A DNA stretch of 6,479 bases from an uncultured Desulfovibrionaceae bacterium (GTDB lineage Bacteria > Desulfobacterota > Desulfovibrionia > Desulfovibrionales > Desulfovibrionaceae). A model generated the notes under the pieces. That model did not search any database. It saw nothing but the letters and a program-made list of their open reading frames with translations, and had not been told where the DNA came from. The stretch is taken from positions 1-6,479 of the forward strand of contig CAMTOM010000085.1 in the NCBI GenBank assembly GCA_947074125.1, in the 5' to 3' direction. Position 1 is the first letter of the stretch. Each line of letters starts with the position of its first letter. The position numbers were made by a program, and so were the translations under genes. Positions 1 through 5,905 of this stretch are shown here, one piece after another.

Positions 1-105
1 TGGCAGCCGTGTATAGGGTGACTGAGTCTGCCGCCTACAGGCAACTATGTCTAAAGGAGGCCGCCACTAGTCGAGCCGGCGGCAAAAACACGGAAAAGTG
101 CGTTG

Positions 106-282
106 GTGTCTGACGCAACAGAAACGGCGCTGACTGCAGAGCGCCAGGAAGGTTTTGATCTGCGCAAGGATGACAGTGTGGTCGTTAGTACCATTACCAA
201 GGGCGTGACTTTTGTGCTCCCAGAACCGGACAATTATTTCAGGCGCTTGCGTCGGCGTGGCTTTCTTGGTCGCATGGAGTAG
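106..282 (+). CDS. Small unidentified basic protein, or C-terminal part of a longer one (58 codons from GTG)
   Basis: I do not recognise this product. The frame is open from 55 (after a TAA at 52-54) to the TAG at 280-282, with no ATG until the third-last codon. The best start is GTG at 106, with a weak purine-rich GGAAAAG at 92-98; TTG at 103 is an alternative. From GTG the protein is 58 residues. It has an acidic, Ala/Thr/Glu-rich start, a central hydrophobic stretch (VVVSTITKGVTFVLPEP) and a strongly basic end (RRLRRRGFLGR). The GTG overlaps the TGA at 111-113 of another open frame entering from the left edge, as in coupled genes. Upstream codons in this frame (PPLVEPAAKTRK) also look like a protein linker, so this could be the tail of a longer protein whose upstream part is lost or frame-shifted near 50. 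No function is proposed. Confidence 0.4.
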   Translation: MSDATETALTAERQEGFDLRKDDSVVVSTITKGVTFVLPEPDNYFRRLRRRGFLGRME

Positions 283-292
283 ATTCGTTGTA

Positions 293-320
293 CTGACCTT
301 TGTTGTGTGGTCAGAATTTT
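293..320 (+). terminator. Terminator-like hairpin between the small ORF and gatB
   Basis: A perfect 6-bp stem, CTGACC (293-298) with GGTCAG (309-314), encloses a 10-base loop and is followed by AATTTT. It begins 10 bases after the TAG of the preceding frame, where an intrinsic terminator would be expected. The stem is short and the T tract has only four T residues, so termination may be partial or absent. Confidence 0.38.
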
Positions 321-321
321 G

Positions 322-349
322 TTGAAAAGATGTTGTTAGAGTATTGAAT
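322..349 (+). promoter_or_regulatory. Weak sigma70-type promoter candidate for gatB
   Basis: TTGAAA at 322-327 resembles a -35 box. TTGAAT at 344-349 lies 16 bases downstream and is a poor -10 box. It sits just after the terminator-like hairpin and about 35 bases before gatB, a sensible place for a promoter. AT-rich spacers often contain such matches by chance. Confidence 0.25.
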
Positions 350-384
350 AGTTGTCTAGCTGACAGTTTCGGAGAAAATGTAAT

Positions 385-1812
385 ATGGCAGAATATGAAG
401 CCGTTATCGGTCTTGAAGTGCATGTGCAACTGGCTACCCAATCCAAACTTTTCTGTTCCTGTTCGACACGTTTTGGACAGCCCCCCAATACCAATGTGTG
501 TGAGGTATGCTCCGGTATGCCAGGCGCATTGCCCAGAGTGAATGGTGAAGCTGTTCGCTATGCCACATTGGTGGGGCTTGCTACAGGGTGCACGATTAAC
601 CGAAAATCCGTTTTCGCCCGAAAAAATTATTTTTACCCTGACCTTCCTGCCGGTTATCAGATTTCGCAGTTTGAACTGCCCATCTGTGAACACGGACACC
701 TTGATATTCGTGTAGGCGATATGTCCAAGACGATAGGTATCACGCGCATCCACATGGAAAATGATGCGGGTAAAAGCATTCACGCGCAGCATGAAAATGC
801 CAGCTATGTGGATCTGAACCGTGCGGGAACCCCGCTTGTGGAAATTGTTTCGGAGCCGGATATGCGTTCGGCTGTTGAAGCGGTGGCGTATTTAAAGCGC
901 CTGTACGCGATTGTGACCTATCTTGGCATTTGTGATGGCAATATGGAAGAAGGAAGCTTTCGTTGTGATGCGAACGTATCCTTGCGAAAAAAAGGCACAG
1001 AACCATTTGGTACCCGCGCTGAGCTGAAGAATCTGAATTCTTTCCGTAATGTGCAGCGTGCCATTGATTTTGAAATCGCCCGCCAGCAGGATGTTCTGGA
1101 TGACGGTGAAAAGGTTATTCAGGAAACACGTCTGTATGATGCGGTCAAAAACCTTACCGTTTCCATGCGCGGGAAAGAAGAAGCGCATGATTACCGCTAT
1201 TTCCCCGACCCTGGTATTTTGCCTGTATGTATATCTGAGGAAGAGTTTGCCCGCTTGCAGGCTGCACTCCCCGAACTGCCCCAGGAGCGCTTGGAACGTT
1301 TCATGGCAATGACCTCACTGCCAGAAGCTGATGCAGAAGTATTGGTTGCCAGCAGGGCGATGGCGGACTTTTTTGAAGCTGCGGCTGCTCTGGCAGAACC
1401 ACGGAAAATCGCCAATTTTATACTGGGTTCTTTGCAGCGTGAACTGAATGCTACAGGAAAGGATATTTCTGCCTGCCGTATGACGCCACAGCATCTTGCC
1501 GAACTTGTCCAGATGATCGATAGTGGTGTGATCAGTGCCAAAATCGCCAATGATGTTTTTGGTGAGCTTATGGAAAGTGGTGTTGCCCCCAAAGACTTTA
1601 TTGCAGACAAGGGGCTTGTGCAGATTTCAGATTCTTCAGAACTTGAGAAGATTGTTGATGATGTGATTGCGGCAAACCCTGCGGAGACAGAAGCCTATCG
1701 TGGTGGTAAAACAAAATTGCTGAGTTTCTTTGTTGGTCAGGTAATGCGGGCTACTAAAGGAAAAGCCAACCCCGCCCTGGTGAATGAACTTTTGGCGAAA
1801 AAATTGGGTTAG
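385..1812 (+). CDS. gatB: Aspartyl/glutamyl-tRNA amidotransferase subunit B (GatB)
   Basis: GatB is the tRNA-binding and phosphorylating subunit of cytoplasmic GatCAB. It activates the side chain of mischarged Glu-tRNA(Gln) or Asp-tRNA(Asn) with ATP, and the ammonia that GatA releases from glutamine then amidates it. The protein is 475 residues, full family length. The family hallmark GLEVHVQL lies at residues 9-16. A zinc-type cysteine set follows: C24, C26, C39 and C42. Further conserved blocks are YPDLPAGYQISQ, RIHMENDAGK (H123, E125, D127), DLNRAGTPLVEIVSEPD, RCDANVSLR (193-201), ELKNLNSF and YRYFPDPG. The C-terminal third is the helical YqeY-like tail domain that contacts tRNA, ending in GKANPALVNELL. 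The ATG at 385 has GGAG at 371-374, 10 bases upstream. gatA and gatC are not adjacent, so the complex is encoded at scattered loci or outside the window. The gene looks intact. Confidence 0.97.
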   Translation: MAEYEAVIGLEVHVQLATQSKLFCSCSTRFGQPPNTNVCEVCSGMPGALPRVNGEAVRYATLVGLATGCTINRKSVFARKNYFYPDLPAGYQISQFELPICEHGHLDIRVGDMSKTIGITRIHMENDAGKSIHAQHENASYVDLNRAGTPLVEIVSEPDMRSAVEAVAYLKRLYAIVTYLGICDGNMEEGSFRCDANVSLRKKGTEPFGTRAELKNLNSFRNVQRAIDFEIARQQDVLDDGEKVIQETRLYDAVKNLTVSMRGKEEAHDYRYFPDPGILPVCISEEEFARLQAALPELPQERLERFMAMTSLPEADAEVLVASRAMADFFEAAAALAEPRKIANFILGSLQRELNATGKDISACRMTPQHLAELVQMIDSGVISAKIANDVFGELMESGVAPKDFIADKGLVQISDSSELEKIVDDVIAANPAETEAYRGGKTKLLSFFVGQVMRATKGKANPALVNELLAKKLG

Positions 1813-1953
1813 GAATTTTTTAACCATACTGCCCAGCTTTAACAGAAGGGGCTGGTTGCTATTCTTTGAAACACAAGGAAAGATTTTTGAAAGTTTATGG
1901 AAGCTAAGTTGCTGACAACTTTGACGTAATTTGTTTGATGCCTTTGTTTACTG

Positions 1954-1980
1954 TTTACAAAAGATATGCAAATTTAGTAT
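1954..1980 (+). promoter_or_regulatory. Possible promoter of the glutamate synthase operon
   Basis: TTTACA (1954-1959) resembles a -35 box and TAGTAT (1975-1980) a -10 box, but the 15-base spacer is shorter than the preferred 17. A second -35-like TTGACG at 1921-1926 has no good -10 partner. If used, this promoter would start transcription near 1987 and give a leader of about 135 bases containing all the hairpins described below. I saw no sigma54-type GG-N10-GC element. Confidence 0.3.
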
Positions 1981-1993
1981 AGGCGAGTTTTGA

Positions 1994-2026
1994 CGGCACA
2001 GACTTTTGGGGACGTGCCGGATTTTT
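1994..2026 (+). terminator. Terminator- or attenuator-like hairpin with T tract
   Basis: A perfect 6-bp G+C-rich stem, CGGCAC (1994-1999) with GTGCCG (2014-2019), has a 14-base loop and is followed by GA and five T residues (2022-2026). A weaker alternative pairs GCCG (2016-2019) with CGGC (2030-2033) and is followed by TTTT; it would disrupt the first hairpin. The element is either a distant terminator for gatB, about 180 bases past its stop, or an early attenuator of the glutamate synthase operon. Sequence alone does not decide. Confidence 0.42.
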
Positions 2027-2071
2027 GTGCGGCTTTTGTCATTTGTTTGTGTGTTCAAAGACGCTGTGTGC

Positions 2072-2103
2072 AGGGGATCCCGTCCCCTTATGTTTGGACG
2101 GGA
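2072..2103 (+). promoter_or_regulatory. Two mutually exclusive leader hairpins just upstream of the ribosome binding site
   Basis: AGGGGA (2072-2077) can pair with TCCCCT (2083-2088) around a 5-base loop. Alternatively TCCCGTCC (2078-2085) pairs perfectly with GGACGGGA (2096-2103) around a 10-base loop. The two share 2083-2085 and the loop bases of the first, so they cannot form together. The 8-bp hairpin ends four bases before the AAGGAG ribosome binding site. It has no T tract, so an effect on translation initiation or mRNA stability is more likely than termination. It matches no riboswitch class I know. Confidence 0.42.
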
Positions 2104-2107
2104 AATC

Positions 2108-2113
2108 AAGGAG
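2108..2113 (+). promoter_or_regulatory. Strong ribosome binding site fixing the start of the glutaminase gene
   Basis: AAGGAG lies eight bases before ATG 2122. It decides the start in favour of ATG 2122, which puts cysteine at position 2, over the in-frame TTG at 1990. Confidence 0.85.
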
Positions 2114-2121
2114 ACTATGTA

Positions 2122-3228
2122 ATGTGCAGAATAGGGTCCATTAAAAGCAGGAAGCCGATACACCCCTCAAAGGCGTTGTCGCTCATGCTTCCGCAACAGG
2201 AAGGGCATGACAACTCTGGTTTTGCCCTGATTATGCAGGATCTGGATGGGGTGTTTGCTCCCTATAAAGACAAGCCTCTGCTTTCCATGGCATGTACGCG
2301 GCAGGGAGCTGCGCTGGCGAAAAACTATATGGATGCTGAAGGCTTTGTTGAAGTCGCTACATGGACACCCCAGGTACGTCGACAAAGTGGGCTCGCCATC
2401 AATGCCATGCCTCAATATATTTTCCGTAACTACGACTATCCGGAAGTCTGGGCAGATCGTTCGCAGGAAGATAAAGAGGAACTGCTGCTGGACACGCGTC
2501 TTGCCTTACGTGAAATCCTTGAGAAAAATGGAGAAGGCTACGTCTATTCTTTCTGGCCTGATGTTTTGACCCTCAAGGAAATTGGTGATCCAAGAGCCAT
2601 TGCGACCTATTTCCGCCTTTGGGAAGATTCTGGTGCCCTTGCTGCAAAGTCTATTGTGGCTCAATGCCGTCAGAATACTAACTATGATATTGTGCGCTAT
2701 GCAGCGCATCCCTTCTTTCTTCAGGGATATACCCTGTGCGCCAATGGAGAGAACACTTTTTATACGAAGAATCTGGAATATCAGAAGTCGCTTCATCGGG
2801 GCTATATCGGTTTTGAATCTGACTCCCAGACTTTTCTTTATTCACTCCATTATGTGCTGCGCCAGTTAAAGTGGCCTGTGAAGTATTACAAGCACGTGAT
2901 TACACCTCTGCCTTTTGCCGAGATTGAACAGCGCGGTGATGCGGATGTACTGACGCGCATTCGCGAGTCACTGGCACACCTTGAAATCAATGGCCCCAAT
3001 ACCATCATTGCGGTTCTGCCTGGTGGGGAAATGCTTTCCTGTTGTGATTCAAAAAAATTGCGTCCTGTTGTGATCGGTCAGGATGATGACATGGTTGTTA
3101 TTTCCTCAGAAGTGTGTGGGCTGAATAATGTCCTGCCTGATCGCGATATTTCGCAGGATATTTATGTTAATGAGCGGGAAGTGGTACTTATTACCAATGA
3201 ACTGGCGGTGCAAAGATGGAAACAATAG
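2122..3228 (+). CDS. Glutamate synthase glutaminase subunit (class II glutamine amidotransferase, split GltB N-terminal domain)
   Basis: The 368-residue protein corresponds to the N-terminal amidotransferase domain of bacterial GltB encoded as a separate gene. It should hydrolyse glutamine in the cytoplasm and pass ammonia to the FMN subunit encoded next. The start MCRIG places Cys2 so that removal of Met exposes the N-terminal nucleophile of class II (Ntn) amidotransferases. Other family marks are EGHDNSG (27-33), the substrate-binding arginine in CRQNTN (R183), HPF (196-198) and CANGEN (N208, G209), which matches the oxyanion-hole HNGE motif with alanine in place of histidine. The end includes GGEMLSCC and RPVVIGQDDD, similar to the end of the GltB glutaminase domain. 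Its last 13 bases overlap the next gene, so translation is probably coupled. A role in purine or asparagine synthesis is less likely, given the neighbours. Confidence 0.93.
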   Translation: MCRIGSIKSRKPIHPSKALSLMLPQQEGHDNSGFALIMQDLDGVFAPYKDKPLLSMACTRQGAALAKNYMDAEGFVEVATWTPQVRRQSGLAINAMPQYIFRNYDYPEVWADRSQEDKEELLLDTRLALREILEKNGEGYVYSFWPDVLTLKEIGDPRAIATYFRLWEDSGALAAKSIVAQCRQNTNYDIVRYAAHPFFLQGYTLCANGENTFYTKNLEYQKSLHRGYIGFESDSQTFLYSLHYVLRQLKWPVKYYKHVITPLPFAEIEQRGDADVLTRIRESLAHLEINGPNTIIAVLPGGEMLSCCDSKKLRPVVIGQDDDMVVISSEVCGLNNVLPDRDISQDIYVNEREVVLITNELAVQRWKQ

Positions 3229-4847
3229 TCACTCAGGAACTTTCCAGAACAGACCTGCGCTGGAATATCGACTATCGACCGGAACGCTGCACCATGTGTG
3301 GCAGTTGTGTCGCTGCCTGCACCATAAATGCCATTGAAGTAGGTGTTGAGCGTCGGAGTATGACACTTTCACGTGCGGCATATCCAGATCCTGCCAGAGA
3401 GCATATGTCGCGTCCTGTTATCCGCCAGCGTGTGAGTCTGTCACAAGCCTGTGTGGGTTGTGGTATGTGTGCCAAAGTTTGCCCCAATGAAGCCATTCGT
3501 CCCGTGCGTAATCCTGACAACCGTTTTGCCATGCTCACGCGTTGTCTTGGACCAGCGAAACGGGGGGGCAGAACCAATCTGAATGCCCAGCGTACCCTGG
3601 ATCATATTATTGTGGGGCGCATCAGCCAGATGACAGACCCTTCACTGGATTCAGAACGGCATACTTTTGATATTCGCGCTCCTTTTGGGCGCATACTTTT
3701 GCCAGAACATCTGCCTTTGGCGATTGAAGGTGATTCGTTAAAGCAGATAGACAGAACGCCTCCGGTAAACTGGATTTATCCTCTTATTTTCAGTGATATG
3801 TCTATCGGGGCGCTTTCAACTCGCGCCTGGGAAGCTATTGCACTGGCAACGGCCTATTTGAATGAAAAATGTGGTCTGCCTTTCCGTATGTGTTCTGGTG
3901 AAGGGGGAATGCCCGTCAAGCTGATGACCTCCGACAAGCTGAAATATATGATATTGCAGATCGCATCGGGGCATTTTGGCTGGAACAGAATTCTGCGTGC
4001 ATTGCCACATATGAAGACTGACCCTGCGGGTGTGCTTATCAAGATTGGACAGGGAGCAAAACCTGGTGATGGTGGTTTGCTGCCCGCTGCAAAAGTGGCG
4101 CCGCACATTCAGGCCATTCGTGGTGTTCCCAAAGCTACCTTGCATTCACCGCCAAACCATCAAGGTTTGTATTCCATTGAGGAATCTGTGCAGAAAATGC
4201 ACCTTTCCCTCAGTGCAGCCTTTGGTTTTCGTGTGCCTGTGGCCATTAAATGTGCTGCTTCGGCAACATCTGTCTCCGTATACAATAACCTGTTGCGAGA
4301 TCCCTACAGAATTTGTGGGGGATTTTTCCTCGATGGTGTGCAGGGTGGTACGGGCGCTGCCAATGAAATTTCACTCGACCATACCGGACATCCTGTGGTT
4401 TCCAAGATGCGTGACTGTTATATGGCGGCTGTTCGGCAGGGCTTGCAGGGGCAGATTCCGCTTTGGGCTGGTGGTGGCATTGGCATGACAGGAAATGCCG
4501 CCGCAGATGCCTTTAAGATGATATGCCTTGGTGCGAATGGTGTTATTGTGGGCAAGCTGATGATTCAGCTTCTCGGCTGTGTGGGGAATGAGCAGGGTCG
4601 TTGTAATGCGTGCTCTACAGGCAAGTGCCCCGCTGGCATCTGCACGCAGGATCCGCGTCTGGTGCGCCGTCTGGATATTGATCGTGGCGCACAGAGTATC
4701 GTGGATTATATGCTGACGCTGGATAGTGAGCTGCGCAAGCTCATGGCTCCCATAGGCAATAGTTCCCTGCCCGTTGGACGGTCTGATGCTTTGGTATCTA
4801 CCGACAGGGCTGTGGCAGAAAAGCTTGGCATTGTTTACGCCTGCTGA
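3216..4847 (+). CDS. gltB: Glutamate synthase central subunit: ferredoxin-like 2x[4Fe-4S] domain plus FMN-binding synthase domain
   Basis: The 543-residue protein carries the reaction centre. It would condense ammonia with 2-oxoglutarate and reduce the imine to L-glutamate using FMN. Residues 1-100 form a ferredoxin-like module with two [4Fe-4S] motifs, C25-x2-C28-x2-C31-x3-C35 and C79-x2-C82-x2-C85-x3-C89-P. Such a module is found in archaeal-type split enzymes and not in E. coli GltB. The FMN-binding TIM barrel follows: SDMSIGALS, GEGGMP, GQGAKPGDGG (278-287), DGVQGGTGA (373-381), WAGGGIGMTG and GANGVIVGK. The cysteine cluster C455, C463, C466, C471 and the following CPAGICTQ occupy the place of the [3Fe-4S] site of GltB. 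The start overlaps the glutaminase stop by 13 bases and has only a weak ribosome binding site, consistent with coupling. The symbol gltB is used for the conserved synthase domain only. Confidence 0.95.
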   Translation: METIVTQELSRTDLRWNIDYRPERCTMCGSCVAACTINAIEVGVERRSMTLSRAAYPDPAREHMSRPVIRQRVSLSQACVGCGMCAKVCPNEAIRPVRNPDNRFAMLTRCLGPAKRGGRTNLNAQRTLDHIIVGRISQMTDPSLDSERHTFDIRAPFGRILLPEHLPLAIEGDSLKQIDRTPPVNWIYPLIFSDMSIGALSTRAWEAIALATAYLNEKCGLPFRMCSGEGGMPVKLMTSDKLKYMILQIASGHFGWNRILRALPHMKTDPAGVLIKIGQGAKPGDGGLLPAAKVAPHIQAIRGVPKATLHSPPNHQGLYSIEESVQKMHLSLSAAFGFRVPVAIKCAASATSVSVYNNLLRDPYRICGGFFLDGVQGGTGAANEISLDHTGHPVVSKMRDCYMAAVRQGLQGQIPLWAGGGIGMTGNAAADAFKMICLGANGVIVGKLMIQLLGCVGNEQGRCNACSTGKCPAGICTQDPRLVRRLDIDRGAQSIVDYMLTLDSELRKLMAPIGNSSLPVGRSDALVSTDRAVAEKLGIVYAC

Positions 4848-4860
4848 ACATGAATTCCGT

Positions 4861-4864
4861 GGAG
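4861..4864 (+). promoter_or_regulatory. Ribosome binding site deciding the start of the GXGXG gene
   Basis: GGAG at 4861-4864 lies nine bases before ATG 4874. The earlier in-frame ATG at 4850, two bases after the previous stop, has no comparable element. ATG 4874 is therefore preferred, though the difference is only eight residues. Confidence 0.6.
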
Positions 4865-4873
4865 AAAAACCGT

Positions 4874-5905
4874 ATGTTGACGATAGAAACGCTGAAAACC
4901 GTTAATGACGCCACGGAGCGCATGTCTACTCAAGATCTGCTCCTTTCCATTGAAAAAGCCGTGACTGATGGTGTGACAGACTTTACCATCCACGCTTCAG
5001 GCCAGCATGACATTGGCGGGCCTCTCTGGAATACCGAAGGCAAGCCACTTTCTTTTCTGGTGACCAATCCAGGGCAGCGCGTTGGCTCCATGTGTCTGGA
5101 AAACACTGAAGTAACAGTGGAAGGCTCTGCTCCTGCGGATGTGGGTTGGCTGAATGCCGGTGGTAAAATTGTTGTGCGTGGTGATGCTGGTGATACGGCA
5201 GGCCATTGCGCCGCAGCAGGTACCATTTATATTGGAGGTCGTGCGGGAACGCGTTCTGGTTCCTTGATGAAGCATGACCCTCTTTATCAGGCGCCGCAAT
5301 TATGGATACTTGAAAATACTGGCAGCTTTTCCTTTGAGTTTATGGGGGGAGGGCGTGCGGTTGTTTGTGGTCATGGTTGCGAAAGTATGCCCTCTGTACT
5401 TGGAGCGCGTCCTTGTGTGGGCATGGTTGGTGGTCTGGTATATGTTCGTGGCAAAACAGATGCGCTTCCTGCAGATGCGACTCTTGAACCGTTGAGCAGT
5501 GAGGACATTGCCTGGCTTGAATCTGGTATGGAGCCTTTTTTGAAAGCTATTGGACGTCAGGACTTGCTGGGAACGCTTTCACGTTGGGATGAGTGGCATA
5601 AGATTGTGCCGCATGTACATGAGGAAAAGCATCCTGATATTTTTTCTGTGGCGGCATATCGCAATAACGAATGGGTCAACGGTGGCATTTTTACTGATGT
5701 GCTTGCCGATGATTTTGGTGTGTGTGGTCTGGTTGCACGCGGGCTGTACCGCCAGCGTATTCCTGTGTGGGATAATGCCCGTTATCAGGCTCCCTGCGAA
5801 TATAACTGTCCTTCATCCATTCCAACACAGCAACGCTATAACTTATGGATGGCTTTATCGGCATGTGCCTTTTCTCCGCTAATCTTCCACCGAAGCGCAT
5901 TTTGA
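4874..5905 (+). CDS. Glutamate synthase GXGXG-domain protein fused to the start of the FAD/NAD(P)H subunit; 3' end replaced by foreign DNA
   Basis: Genuine sequence runs for about 323 residues, to about 5843. Residues 1-240 form the GXGXG right-handed helix domain, the C-terminal domain of GltB, with glycine-spaced repeats such as GGKIVVRGDAGDTAG (96-110) and GGRAGTRSG (121-129). This domain is structural and helps carry ammonia between the glutaminase and synthase sites. After a linker, PCEYNCPSSIPTQQRYN (from about 307, with C308 and C312) matches the N-terminal Fe-S region of the glutamate synthase small subunit. The intact gene therefore probably continued into an FAD- and NAD(P)H-binding oxidoreductase that feeds electrons to the FMN subunit. 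That part is missing. The last 20 or so codons before the TGA at 5903-5905 are the antisense of a lyase gene and are not real protein. The gene starts 26 bases after the previous stop, within the same operon. Confidence 0.85.
   Translation: MLTIETLKTVNDATERMSTQDLLLSIEKAVTDGVTDFTIHASGQHDIGGPLWNTEGKPLSFLVTNPGQRVGSMCLENTEVTVEGSAPADVGWLNAGGKIVVRGDAGDTAGHCAAAGTIYIGGRAGTRSGSLMKHDPLYQAPQLWILENTGSFSFEFMGGGRAVVCGHGCESMPSVLGARPCVGMVGGLVYVRGKTDALPADATLEPLSSEDIAWLESGMEPFLKAIGRQDLLGTLSRWDEWHKIVPHVHEEKHPDIFSVAAYRNNEWVNGGIFTDVLADDFGVCGLVARGLYRQRIPVWDNARYQAPCEYNCPSSIPTQQRYNLWMALSACAFSPLIFHRSAF

Larger units (their letters stand above)
1813..2121 (+). other. 309-base non-coding gap and leader between gatB and the glutamate synthase operon
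   Basis: No credible gene lies here. The first half (1813-1980) is AT-rich. It has only weak hairpins after gatB: GGTTA 1807-1811 with TAACC 1821-1825 around the stop codon, and CCAGC 1833-1837 with GCTGG 1851-1855. Neither is followed by a good T tract. The second half (about 1990-2105) is richer in G+C and contains several perfect inverted repeats, listed separately, just ahead of the ribosome binding site. A reading frame in phase with the next gene is open from TTG 1990, but its translation is Cys-rich and unlike the family, and it would bury the catalytic N-terminal cysteine. Confidence 0.6.

Noticed and set aside
67..792. Long - strand open frame (241 codons) opposite gatB and its upstream region
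   Set aside because: It spans intergenic DNA and the antisense of strongly conserved gatB codons, and its translation has no recognisable domain. It is a shadow frame.
1831..1856. Intrinsic terminator directly after gatB (CCAGC/GCTGG)
   Set aside because: Only five base pairs with a 13-base loop and no continuous T tract afterwards; too weak to list as a feature.
1990..2121. In-frame 44-residue N-terminal extension of the glutaminase from TTG 1990
   Set aside because: It would place the nucleophile Cys far from the N-terminus, its sequence does not resemble the family, it overlaps hairpins, and ATG 2122 has an ideal AAGGAG eight bases upstream.
3816..4145. Antisense open frames within the FMN synthase gene
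   Set aside because: The + strand here encodes highly conserved synthase motifs; the antisense translations are low-complexity and unrecognisable.
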